This document shows positions 7,318-13,820 of a stretch of 13,820 nt of DNA, piece by piece. Position 1 is the stretch's first letter. Every line of letters starts with the position of its first letter. The stretch lies in assembly GCA_011322715.1 (NCBI GenBank), contig DRLX01000106.1, positions 1 to 13,820 of the forward strand, given 5' to 3'. The position numbers were made by a program, and so were the translations under genes. The stretch is from Desulfobulbaceae bacterium (lineage in GTDB: Bacteria; Desulfobacterota; Desulfobulbia; Desulfobulbales; Desulfobulbaceae). The notes under the pieces were generated by a model. That model had not been told where the DNA came from and did not search any database. It was given only the letters and a program-made list of their open reading frames with translations.

Positions 7318-7614
7318 ATGGGCAATGAAAACATGGAATTATACGATGTACTGAACAAGGTAGATATCTTAGTAAGCTCTTTTGCTGGTTTGGCCCAACG
7401 CTACAAGGGGCTTTTAGAAGTTAGTAATTGCCTGGATGAAGACCAGATTTCCCAAGCAATGGAAAAAGCAAAGGCCGTGTTTGAACAACTTATTCTTCCT
7501 GTTCAATCGGCCCTGGAGTTTGGAGAGGCATCAGGGGCGGCTCAGGAGGAGCTAAAGGCGCGGTTTGAGGCCAGCAGACTGTTCTTTAAGCGCACAATGA
7601 CTCAATTTGATTAG
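7318..7614 (+). CDS. Small helical cytosolic protein
   Basis: A 98-residue protein with no signal peptide or TM segment. The ATG at 7318 is chosen because GGAGGAG at 7304-7310 is seven bases away; an in-frame GTG at 7312 is only one base from that site. The sequence is almost entirely amphipathic helix (NKVDILVSSFAGLAQRYKGL, then a helix from DEDQISQAMEKAKAVFEQ onward, then AQEELKARFEASRLFFKRTM). It is the only product of the operon predicted to be soluble in the cytosol, so it may be an adaptor, chaperone or switch for the membrane complex. No known family recognised. Its stop is eight bases before the next start, within the next gene's ribosome site. Confidence 0.8.
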   Translation: MGNENMELYDVLNKVDILVSSFAGLAQRYKGLLEVSNCLDEDQISQAMEKAKAVFEQLILPVQSALEFGEASGAAQEELKARFEASRLFFKRTMTQFD

Positions 7615-7622
7615 GAGGCGAT

Positions 7623-8396
7623 ATGACAAAGCATCAAATTAGCAGACGAGATTTTTTGAAATTGGCAACGGCGATGCTAACTACCATAACCTTATCCCTG
7701 CCCTTGACTGGCTGCAATCAAGCGCCACCAAGAGCAAAAATTATTTTGTTCGATCTCTCTGGGAGTGTGGAGCAATGCCCAGAGACTTATGAAAGCAACA
7801 AGGCAATGGCTCAAAAGATAGCATCAGAGGGCCGCTCTGGAGATATTGTGGTGGTCATTCCATTTAGGTCAAAAGGCACACCTCAGGACCATATATTGCG
7901 CTACAGAACAAAAAAAGGCCCCCAGGATAGTTTCCTGAAGGAGGACAGGGCGCAGGCAGCAGAACTCACCGCCAAGATTATTGAAGCTGAAAAATCATCG
8001 ATCACAACCGACTATTCAACAGATCTCCTTGGCAGTCTGGCTCACGCCGCCATGAAGGCAGGCGAGCTCAAGAAGCAGTACCCAGGCTGCAAAGTAGCAC
8101 TTTATGTATTCAGTGATGGCGTGCATACCCGAGGGCGTGGTCTTTCGGGGAAATTTACAGCTAAGACCTACAACATATACTTAAAACGGGTGCGGCAAGT
8201 TGTTGGTGAAGCCCAGAAATTGCCGGTTGGTCTGAAGTTCTCCCGGATTGAGTGGTTTGGCCGCCATGACTGCGGTTTGGATGAACTTGACTATCAGGCG
8301 GTTACCTTTCTCCAACAACAGATAGAATTGTTGTGGCGTGAGTACCTTGCCGATAATGTCACGGCTGGAAATTTCATATTCAGAAGGTCGTATTGA
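7623..8396 (+). CDS. Tat-type lipoprotein with von Willebrand factor A (VWA) domain
   Basis: A 257-residue protein whose N-terminus combines a twin-arginine motif (SRRDFLK, residues 7-13) with a lipobox LTGC, so Cys31 should be lipidated after Tat export. The mature part begins a VWA/Rossmann-like fold: IILFDLSGS supplies the MIDAS D44-x-S46-x-S48, a candidate Thr lies in TTDYSTDLLGS (T129/T133), and the third loop is FSDGVHT with D165. VWA domains with intact MIDAS bind a divalent metal and mediate protein-protein contacts. Tat use suggests folding before export, perhaps with metal loaded in the cytosol. Residues 2 and 3 after the Cys are Asn-Gln, so outer-membrane sorting is plausible. Context suggests a docking or assembly role in the envelope complex. 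Confidence 0.88.
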   Translation: MTKHQISRRDFLKLATAMLTTITLSLPLTGCNQAPPRAKIILFDLSGSVEQCPETYESNKAMAQKIASEGRSGDIVVVIPFRSKGTPQDHILRYRTKKGPQDSFLKEDRAQAAELTAKIIEAEKSSITTDYSTDLLGSLAHAAMKAGELKKQYPGCKVALYVFSDGVHTRGRGLSGKFTAKTYNIYLKRVRQVVGEAQKLPVGLKFSRIEWFGRHDCGLDELDYQAVTFLQQQIELLWREYLADNVTAGNFIFRRSY

Positions 8397-8439
8397 TACT
8401 TTCTGAAGACTTGTTAACCATCTTTTAAAGGAGGGACAG

Positions 8440-9339
8440 ATGAAGAAAAAAATCATGTGCATTGGACTTGGTCTCTGGGTCATGGCATTGCCACTGCGAC
8501 CGGCCCAGGCCAGCATCGAAGGGGATGGAGTGGCGATCACCAGGGTAACTGCTAATACCCGTCAGAGTCTTGGCGCACTGGCCGCTTCGGATGAGGCCCG
8601 TGAGCTTTCTGAAAAACTTAAAACCTTAGATACCCAGTATGAAGCCTGGTCTAAGGAATGTGGAGGGCAACAGTTCAGCCCTAAGGACGCCAGCCCCACA
8701 TGCCGCTCAAAGATGCATCAAATGGCTGAGGTTCAGGTTCAGATATATCAGTTAGGGGCTCACTACCTGCGCAGCGTGGCAAAGCCCTATGGTCGCGGTA
8801 AACGGGAGGCCGGTGCTATAGCTGCCAATATGTATCACGGCGAGAGCATGAAGGAACTTCATGACATGACATTACAGGGAGTCTCTGGGGGGTCGGATTA
8901 CGCTACTGTCAACACCGAGGTAACTAGTAGTCTTGATGACAGCCCTTTCCCCATTGTCTTGGATGGCTTTAACGACCCTGGCGCCGCGCTCATGACATCC
9001 TTAGAGCAGTTGGTGCCCGATATTCCAGCTGATATTCCAGAAGTAGTCCGGGCGGGGGTGTTGGCTGCGGAGCTGTCCAGCAAAGAGAAAGCCGCCTTGA
9101 AGCTGGCTAAGGCCTATGACAAGGCCGCCAATATCCTGTCCTCAAAGCAGGACTACGAGACCATATCGGTAAATATCACCAAGAGCATTACCCAGGTGCC
9201 CCGTCTGCTGGGAATAACCGGTGTTAATGGCGGTGGCTTCAGTGCCAAGGCCGACAAATATGTGCTGGCGTGGCGTCAGAAAACTCTGCAGCAGCGCAAG
9301 GCCCGCAAACAGGTTGGCGGCCTCGCTCCAATAAAGTAA
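8440..9339 (+). CDS. Secreted periplasmic protein of unknown fold
   Basis: A 299-residue protein with a clear Sec signal peptide: lysine-rich start, hydrophobic core and a likely cut after PAQA (residue 24). AGGAGGG lies shortly before the ATG. The mature protein is mostly helical, with two Cys (C74 and C88) spaced for a disulfide. A central segment has acidic, Pro-containing turns (PDIPADIPEVV), and a strongly basic tail ends in QQRKARKQ. I recognise no domain. Its place between the VWA lipoprotein and a second lipoprotein suggests a periplasmic structural part of the same machine. A 100-bp gap with a hairpin follows, the largest gap in the operon. Confidence 0.8.
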   Translation: MKKKIMCIGLGLWVMALPLRPAQASIEGDGVAITRVTANTRQSLGALAASDEARELSEKLKTLDTQYEAWSKECGGQQFSPKDASPTCRSKMHQMAEVQVQIYQLGAHYLRSVAKPYGRGKREAGAIAANMYHGESMKELHDMTLQGVSGGSDYATVNTEVTSSLDDSPFPIVLDGFNDPGAALMTSLEQLVPDIPADIPEVVRAGVLAAELSSKEKAALKLAKAYDKAANILSSKQDYETISVNITKSITQVPRLLGITGVNGGGFSAKADKYVLAWRQKTLQQRKARKQVGGLAPIK

Positions 9340-9375
9340 CAGCCATGCCCGGTCACCCGGACAGAAGGAAACATG

Positions 9376-9415
9376 AAAGTTACTGCCCGGCCAACACCCT
9401 TGGCAGGTGACTTTT
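9376..9415 (+). terminator. Intra-operon hairpin, possible attenuator or mRNA-processing site
   Basis: AAAGTTACTGCC at 9376-9387 pairs with GGCAGGTGACTTT at 9402-9414, giving twelve pairs with one G-T wobble and one bulged G. The loop is 14 bases and a short T-run ends the stem. It lies in the 100-bp gap between the periplasmic protein and the lipoprotein at 9440. The T-tract is too short for a strong terminator. Partial termination, or 3'-end protection giving higher expression of the upstream genes, are both possible. Confidence 0.42.
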
Positions 9416-9439
9416 ATAAAATTATAGGAGGATGTGACA

Positions 9440-10015
9440 ATGCGTAAAAAGTATTTGAAGACAATTATTTGTATGGTGCTTGCCGGTTCAATGCTCATCG
9501 GCTGTGCGGGACAAAACACAAAGCCGGACATGGCTGATCTTGCCCCTGGTCTGGTTAGCGTTAAGCAGATCGATTCATTCAATCCAAAAGAGGCGTGCCA
9601 GCAAGGCGTGGAGGTGATCCAGAACAATCCCTGGGATAAGAAACTGTATGCCAAGGTCTTTGCCAGGATTGTCGCCCAATGTGATAATCACCACGATAAA
9701 AAGAATGCCTATATTATCAAGGAGAATTTTGTTGATCCACTGGATTCGGCGGGGAAGGTACCGCATGATATAGGAATCAAACTGTGGAACAGTTACTTCT
9801 CCTATGAGTGGACAAGTTTACCGGGCAATATTTCTGTTGACGGTTCATGTGGCAACCTCAGTGCCATCAAGAAGGGACTAGCCGATGAGCAGAAACGGAA
9901 AGAGGCAGGATTCAGGATTACAGATCAGCCATCTCCTAACTCCCTCACATACAGCGCACACCTTGTTTACAACTGGGCCTATGCTCATTGTAAGGGACTG
10001 TACTCATCTAACTAA
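9440..10015 (+). CDS. Lipoprotein of unknown function
   Basis: A 191-residue protein. The ATG at 9440 is chosen over the in-frame GTG at 9434 because GGAGG at 9427-9431 is eight bases from the ATG. The N-terminus has a basic start, a hydrophobic core and a good lipobox LIGC (Cys22), followed by Ala-Gly, which does not signal inner-membrane retention, so the outer membrane is likely. The mature part has several Cys, including ACQQGV, AQCDNH, GSCGN and AHCKG, which could form two disulfides. I recognise no family. The next gene follows after ten bases. Confidence 0.8.
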   Translation: MRKKYLKTIICMVLAGSMLIGCAGQNTKPDMADLAPGLVSVKQIDSFNPKEACQQGVEVIQNNPWDKKLYAKVFARIVAQCDNHHDKKNAYIIKENFVDPLDSAGKVPHDIGIKLWNSYFSYEWTSLPGNISVDGSCGNLSAIKKGLADEQKRKEAGFRITDQPSPNSLTYSAHLVYNWAYAHCKGLYSSN

Positions 10016-10025
10016 GAGGGAACTT

Positions 10026-10490
10026 ATGTTCAAGCATCTACTGTACATAGTAACTGCTTCGCTTGCCCTTATCGGGGGGCTGTTCGCTGCCGGCGTCTTG
10101 GGTGTACCTGATAACACAATGACAAAGATTAACGGCAGCCCCGCCGTTTTGGCCAAAAAAACTGTCGCAAAAACTTTACTATCGTCTGATGAGCAAAGGA
10201 TTATTTCCTTTCTTAAACGAGACATGACGAACAATACACAACAGGGCCTGGCAGATTTTATGCGCAAAAAGCTGAGGTTTGATGAGAGCAAGCGACAATA
10301 TTATCTGCGAGCCTGTTTCTGGAACCAATTTGTCAGCCTGGAGTCAACCGGTTCTGCCACCGAACAACAAAAGGCCTTTAAACGTGAACTCCTCCTGAAA
10401 AAAGCAGGGTTTGCGGCCTGCGGACTGGCTCTTCGCCAACAGCAAATAGACGAGGCCAGGAGCAATTTTGGGCTCATTGGCAGCGAATAG
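10026..10490 (+). CDS. Small exported or membrane-anchored protein of unknown function
   Basis: A 154-residue protein starting at the ATG at 10026, with GAGGGAA upstream; a longer in-frame extension overlaps the previous gene and has no ribosome site. Residues 1-27 (MFKHLLYIVTASLALIGGLF and the following AAGVLGV) are a signal peptide or anchor. The mature region is helical and rich in basic residues and Gln, with a run of short helices (DEQRIISFLKRDM, LADFMRKKLRF, QQKAFKRELLLKKAGFAACG). Two Cys are present. No domain recognised. Position directly ahead of the ExbB/ExbD-like pair suggests a periplasmic part contacting the motor. Confidence 0.75.
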   Translation: MFKHLLYIVTASLALIGGLFAAGVLGVPDNTMTKINGSPAVLAKKTVAKTLLSSDEQRIISFLKRDMTNNTQQGLADFMRKKLRFDESKRQYYLRACFWNQFVSLESTGSATEQQKAFKRELLLKKAGFAACGLALRQQQIDEARSNFGLIGSE

Positions 10491-10515
10491 AAATCCGTAA
10501 GAGAGGGTAAATGAC

Positions 10516-11157
10516 ATGGCTCACAGGATAGTCCTTTACAGTATCGGCACAGCCGTTTTGACCATTGTCTTGATCAGTCTGGCTCAAGCCTCAGGCTTTG
10601 TTCTGTTTCACCACGATGCACTCCAGGGGCTTGGCGCTGCTGTTGTCGGCAATGTTGGTGCCATCAGTCTATGGGGGACAGTGGCTATATTTTCCATCTG
10701 GCTCCTCCTGTTTGTCAAACAAATAGTAAGACTGAGAAGTAAACTCGAAGCGGCTTTGAACATCTGGGACGCCCTACCTGACCATCCGCAGAAGCCAGGC
10801 CGCAAGCAGTGGAATTGCAAAGCCGCTGATTGTTGGGACGATCTGGCAGATATTATCCTGCACAAGCACGGTAGGCTGATAAATCATATTGCCGCAACGG
10901 TCAAGATAGGAGTTTGCCTCACCGCCTTTGGAATGCTCATGGTTTTCCCTACTGTAGGAGGACTCTTTCAAAAACACCAGGCAACCTCTCCCGGTCAAGC
11001 GTTGCAAATGCTTTTTGCCAGTGGGCTTGACACAGCGCTTTTATCCACAGTTATCGGTATTGTTCAAAATATTGTCATGCAGCATTACCGGCATGCGATA
11101 ATAGAACTGCTTTGGCTGAAGTTTGTCCGTTTGGATGAGGAGAAAAATGAGCGTTAG
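10516..11157 (+). CDS. MotA/TolQ/ExbB-like ion-channel subunit
   Basis: A 213-residue inner-membrane protein with four hydrophobic segments at about 5-26, 43-67, 130-150 and 172-190 and a cytosolic loop of about 60 residues between the second and third. The last pair shows the family signature: a glycine-rich GMLMVFPTVGGLF helix, then ASGLDTALLSTVIGIV. In the second, T178 aligns by pattern with the channel-lining Thr of ExbB/TolQ (their ALIATAVG). Four segments recall MotA; length and the short loop recall TolQ/ExbB. Such proteins form a pentamer around a dimer of the partner and turn proton or sodium flow into motion. Its stop overlaps the next start by 11 bases, so the two are made together. 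Assignment is by motif and gene pairing. Confidence 0.82.
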   Translation: MAHRIVLYSIGTAVLTIVLISLAQASGFVLFHHDALQGLGAAVVGNVGAISLWGTVAIFSIWLLLFVKQIVRLRSKLEAALNIWDALPDHPQKPGRKQWNCKAADCWDDLADIILHKHGRLINHIAATVKIGVCLTAFGMLMVFPTVGGLFQKHQATSPGQALQMLFASGLDTALLSTVIGIVQNIVMQHYRHAIIELLWLKFVRLDEEKNER

Positions 11158-11785
11158 ACAACAAAACAATAACCTGGATGAGGACGACAGTTTTGCGCCT
11201 ATGGCCGATGTGATGGCATTTGTTGCAATTATCTGGCTGGTTCTCTTCGTGGTGTTCAGTCAAGAGGCCCCGGCGCCAGAACCTGTCCAGCCAGAGCGTT
11301 TGGCCAGGGCTGAAGCAGCCGCACCTCCTCCTGAAATTCCGAGGGCAAGAGGCAATAAATCAGGTACGCCTAAGAAGGTAGAGATTTCTGTCAGATTTAC
11401 CAGTCGCGCTGATTTGGTATCACTGATTCGCAAGAAAACAGTCGCTCTCTATGCTGTTGTAGAAGAGGAATCTTTCCAGATGTTTTTTAAAGCTGAGACG
11501 ACGACCGAAGGAGGGATTAGTTTTGCCGTTGTTGAGGAGGCCCCCGCTAAAAAAAGTGGCTGGAGACTTAACAAAAACGATTCCGCCTATTTTGCGGATG
11601 CTTTAAGCAAGGATTATCCGGGGGTGCGGAAAGCCGATAGCTTCCAAATCGTACTATATTTCGAGGCTGATGACCTTGGTGAGAAGGTAGAGGATACGAT
11701 TGCGGCCTTAAACAATAAAAAGACAAGTGCTACGCTTTTTATCGACAGGCAGCAGAGGATCAATATTAGACGGGCAGGCGATTGA
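11147..11785 (+). CDS. ExbD/TolR/MotB-like motor partner subunit
   Basis: A 212-residue protein starting at the ATG at 11147 (GAGGAG just upstream, inside the previous gene). It has a short cytosolic N-terminus, then FAPMADVMAFVAIIWLVLFV: one TM helix (about 19-37) whose first turn carries D21, the position of the essential ion-binding Asp in ExbD, TolR and MotB. A Pro/Ala/Glu-rich linker follows (about 40-75), then a periplasmic domain to the end. I see no OmpA-type peptidoglycan-binding pattern, so it is unlike MotB or ZorB and closer in layout to ExbD/TolR, though its periplasmic domain is longer. It should work with the overlapping upstream channel subunit and push or rotate periplasmic parts made by neighbouring genes. 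Confidence 0.85.
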   Translation: MSVRQQNNNLDEDDSFAPMADVMAFVAIIWLVLFVVFSQEAPAPEPVQPERLARAEAAAPPPEIPRARGNKSGTPKKVEISVRFTSRADLVSLIRKKTVALYAVVEEESFQMFFKAETTTEGGISFAVVEEAPAKKSGWRLNKNDSAYFADALSKDYPGVRKADSFQIVLYFEADDLGEKVEDTIAALNNKKTSATLFIDRQQRINIRRAGD

Positions 11786-11820
11786 TAGAGTACGAGCTCG
11801 TTTGCCAGGAGGTTAGATAT

Positions 11821-12609
11821 ATGCAACTTTTTTCCAATTTGAAAGTGATGGCTATAGCGATTGCGGTTGCAATTTTTAGTTTTGCCTCACCAGCGGCAGG
11901 AGTAGTAAGTCCTGACAGGGGGATAAAGAGTGAACTGAACAAACTGTTCACCAAAAATAATATTGCAGCCAGATCAACACCGTTCAAAGATGAGTTTGTG
12001 AAGGCTGCAAGCATCTATGGTCTGCCGGCCCTGTATATTCAGGCCGTGGCGCGGGGGGAGTCCTTTTTTGACCCAAAGGCAATATCAGCAAAAAACGCAA
12101 GGGGTATCATGCAGCTTATGCCATCCATTGCCAAGGACTACAAGATCCCTCAAAAGAGTCTCTTTGATCCGGCAATCAATATTGATGCTGGATCCCATTA
12201 TCTGGCCGACCTGTATAAACGCTTCAACGACAACCCTTATCTTGCATTGGGAGCATATTACTGTGGCCCGGGCGGAGTTCATTCTGACGGCACATTGAAT
12301 GAGGAGTGCGACGACTATGTGAGGTATATAGGCAGCCACCTGCAAGCCCTGTTGGCCCAGACCCCGGAAGAGCAGGAGAATTATGAGCATCCTGTGGTCA
12401 TCGGGCAATATAATTATCTCCTGCAAGCTCAACAATACAGGGCGTGGCTCAGCAAAAAACTTCCAGATCTCGGTTTCGATCTCTTCAGGAAAGTAATCAG
12501 GGAAAAACGTTATTTCTACTATCAATACGAGATATACGCCCATGGTGATTCTGAAAAGAATATCTGTCAACAAATCAAGCAGGTGACTGGTTTTAACACC
12601 TGCAAATAA
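11821..12609 (+). CDS. Exported lytic transglycosylase (SLT family)
   Basis: A 262-residue protein that should cleave the glycan strands of peptidoglycan in the periplasm. The ATG at 11821 is eight bases from AGGAGG; an upstream in-frame TTG at 11782 has no such site. A signal peptide covers about 1-26 (SFASPAAG end). The SLT domain covers about 55-180: catalytic E80 in ARGESFFDP, ARGIMQLMP (93-101), INIDAGSHYLADLYKRFNDN, and AYYCGPGG. The last replaces the usual AYNAGPG, so the Asn and Ala of that loop are changed. About 85 further residues are specific to this protein. Machine-linked transglycosylases make local wall openings for envelope-spanning complexes, which fits its neighbours. Confidence 0.92.
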   Translation: MQLFSNLKVMAIAIAVAIFSFASPAAGVVSPDRGIKSELNKLFTKNNIAARSTPFKDEFVKAASIYGLPALYIQAVARGESFFDPKAISAKNARGIMQLMPSIAKDYKIPQKSLFDPAINIDAGSHYLADLYKRFNDNPYLALGAYYCGPGGVHSDGTLNEECDDYVRYIGSHLQALLAQTPEEQENYEHPVVIGQYNYLLQAQQYRAWLSKKLPDLGFDLFRKVIREKRYFYYQYEIYAHGDSEKNICQQIKQVTGFNTCK

Positions 12610-12625
12610 ACAGGGCGGAGGGAAC

Positions 12626-13570
12626 ATGTCAAAATTTAATAATATATTTATGGTGCTGGCAAGCCTGATTATCGTTACCGGATGCGTCAGCTCCGGCGGA
12701 GTAACGCACACCCATGTTGTCGAGAGGCGAGCGGTAGCTGTAAGTAGCAAAAGCATGGATGACTGGTTGCATGCTCAGGCCTTGCCGTATATAGAGTGGG
12801 AGAGCGCGCATAACCCCTGGCTCAGGCATCGGCCCATAGAGGTTGTTCCAGTAAGGGATGGCGTAGTTGTGTCTGAAATAAGCGCGCTATTTGTAGAGTT
12901 GCGTAGGACAATACTTTCTCACCTGGCCAATACCGACGGAGCTGAAATTGCCTGGGACGGCCGACCCGGATGGCTGCACAACCCTCGGCAATTAAAAAAT
13001 CTCCAATGTCGCGAAGTCAAACCAGCGGCTGTTTATCTGGGAGTTGAGTTATATTATTCGCCGGAGACCGGCAAACTTGATGTCTCGATCAAGGCCCTTG
13101 ATCGGAAGGAAGGGTGGATTCCCAAGTTTGGCATAAACTGGCATGGCAAGGCCTCTAATAACGAGATTGCCGCTTTGGCCCGTACCGAAGCGCCTGAATC
13201 ACTGCGCGGTTTGCGCGCCCTGCCATACAATGCCGACCAGATTGATATGGCCGCTTCTTTTATCGCCTTAAATCTCTCATGTCTTATTGATGGTATTGAC
13301 AACAACCAGGGAATTCTGGTTTATCAAGCAGAGCAGGTTCATCCGGATGAACCGCCAGAAATCACAAAACTGTTCAATTTGACGGATAATTATCTCAATC
13401 AGCTGCAGCGATTGGCAATTGTTGATAGTAAAGACAAGGCCAATGTCATCATGCGTCATGAGGTTATGCGGATAAAATCCGGATTATATCTGGTCTGGGT
13501 TCAAACCGTTCTATTACAGGATGGCAAGCGCCTTCCAGGTACTGATACAGAGGTATATCTCTCTTTGTAA
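12626..13570 (+). CDS. Lipoprotein of unknown function, possibly with a CsgG/LpoB/TolB-like fold
   Basis: A 314-residue protein with a GGAGGG site close before the ATG. The signal ends in a good lipobox VTGC (Cys20) followed by Val-Ser, consistent with the outer membrane. The mature part seems to hold two alpha/beta modules. One begins IEVVPVRDGVVVSEISALFV and includes AAVYLGVELYYSPETGKLDV; a second near the end includes NVIMRHEVMRIKSGLYLVWV then QDGKRLPGTDTEVYLSL. The pattern of a domain name-giving strand, a helix, and a strand pair carrying a G-x-L or D-G-x-x-L turn recalls outer-membrane lipoproteins of the CsgG/LpoB/FlgT group, but I cannot confirm this. Context with a transglycosylase and a motor pair supports an envelope role. 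Confidence 0.82.
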   Translation: MSKFNNIFMVLASLIIVTGCVSSGGVTHTHVVERRAVAVSSKSMDDWLHAQALPYIEWESAHNPWLRHRPIEVVPVRDGVVVSEISALFVELRRTILSHLANTDGAEIAWDGRPGWLHNPRQLKNLQCREVKPAAVYLGVELYYSPETGKLDVSIKALDRKEGWIPKFGINWHGKASNNEIAALARTEAPESLRGLRALPYNADQIDMAASFIALNLSCLIDGIDNNQGILVYQAEQVHPDEPPEITKLFNLTDNYLNQLQRLAIVDSKDKANVIMRHEVMRIKSGLYLVWVQTVLLQDGKRLPGTDTEVYLSL

Positions 13571-13631
13571 CTATACAGGAAGACGATGTCGTCAGCTTAT
13601 TACGAGGGATTGCCATTCTGAAGGAGAAGTA

Positions 13632-13820
13632 ATGAAGTTATCTCTGCTCCCAACCTTATTTTTTGCACTTTGTCTGCCGCTTTTTACCAGCTGTGCAACT
13701 GTCAACACCACAGAACCGGAATTTACGGGTCAACCTGTAAATCATATTTCCGAAGTCGATATGGTGGTGCGGGAGTTAGTTGATGAAATTTCCCTAAATG
13801 TCACAGAAGGGGGACGTTTA
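13632..13820 (+). CDS. Lipoprotein, 3' end beyond the window; weak FlgO-like pattern
   Basis: The ATG at 13632, behind AAGGAGAAG, opens a frame of 63 codons that runs off the right edge. The signal ends in FTSC with Cys21; Phe at -3 is less usual but the lipobox is otherwise good. The mature start is a short flexible linker (ATVNTTEPEFTGQPVN), then an amphipathic helix (SEVDMVVRELVDEISLNV) leading into GGRL. A helix of this kind at the start of an outer-membrane lipoprotein recalls the FlgO domain of the flagellar H-ring, but the visible part is too short to decide. It shows that the operon continues to the right. Confidence 0.75.
   Translation, partial: MKLSLLPTLFFALCLPLFTSCATVNTTEPEFTGQPVNHISEVDMVVRELVDEISLNVTEGGRL

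Noticed and set aside
9885..10025. Longer N-terminus for the gene starting at 10026
   Set aside because: It would overlap the previous lipoprotein in another frame, has no ribosome site, and would bury the signal peptide inside the protein.
12085..12756. 223-codon minus-strand frame opposite the transglycosylase
   Set aside because: The sense strand has intact SLT motifs and good starts; the antisense product has no recognisable features.
6103..13820. Assignment of the operon as Zorya
   Set aside because: The channel subunit lacks the long tail of ZorA, the partner lacks an OmpA-type domain as in ZorB, and no ZorC, ZorD or ZorE-like gene is present.
6103..13820. Assignment as a type IV secretion or conjugation locus because of the transglycosylase
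   Set aside because: No VirB4/VirD4-type ATPase, VirB8-10 or relaxase is visible, and the motor pair is not a T4SS part.

Overview
The window reads as a Gram-negative genome: there are many signal peptides and lipoboxes, a lytic transglycosylase, an ExbB/ExbD-like pair and a Tat-type signal. Base composition is moderate. The tyrosyl-tRNA synthetase and a DUF3596-arm integrase remnant fit a proteobacterium or Desulfobacterota-like host, but the sequence alone does not fix the taxon.

Left edge (1-853): remains of an integrated element. A small XRE-type regulator runs off the left edge on the minus strand. It diverges from an excisionase-like winged-HTH gene, and a perfect 17-bp palindrome lies between them. 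The following integrase keeps its arm-binding N-terminus but loses its core and catalytic domains at about position 812-842. There it abuts and overlaps the start of an unrecognised multi-pass membrane protein (816-1643). Next is a complete housekeeping tyrS (1735-3012).

Middle (3038-5942): a candidate promoter, one 910-residue gene and a strong intrinsic terminator form a separate transcription unit. The protein joins an N-terminal SEC-C zinc knuckle, five near-identical 46-residue TPR-like repeats (a 138-bp tandem repeat in the DNA), a long helical middle and a HEPN-like C-terminus with an R-x4-H motif. This layout suggests an RNA-targeting or defence-type protein.

Right (6103 to the window end): eleven complete same-strand genes and a twelfth cut by the edge are tightly packed, nearly all behind strong GGAGG-type ribosome sites. 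They look like one operon for an envelope-spanning machine. Inner-membrane parts are two coiled-coil/TM proteins, a four-TM MotA/TolQ/ExbB-like channel subunit and its ExbD-like partner with an Asp at the start of the TM. Exported parts are a Tat-type VWA lipoprotein, two periplasmic or anchored proteins of unknown fold, a lytic transglycosylase and three further lipoproteins. One 98-residue protein appears cytosolic. My reading is that an ion-driven motor is coupled through a locally opened cell wall to outer-membrane lipoproteins. I do not recognise this gene set as Zorya, Tol-Pal, Ton, a flagellar motor, T4SS or T6SS. The operon continues past the right edge, so the set is incomplete here.
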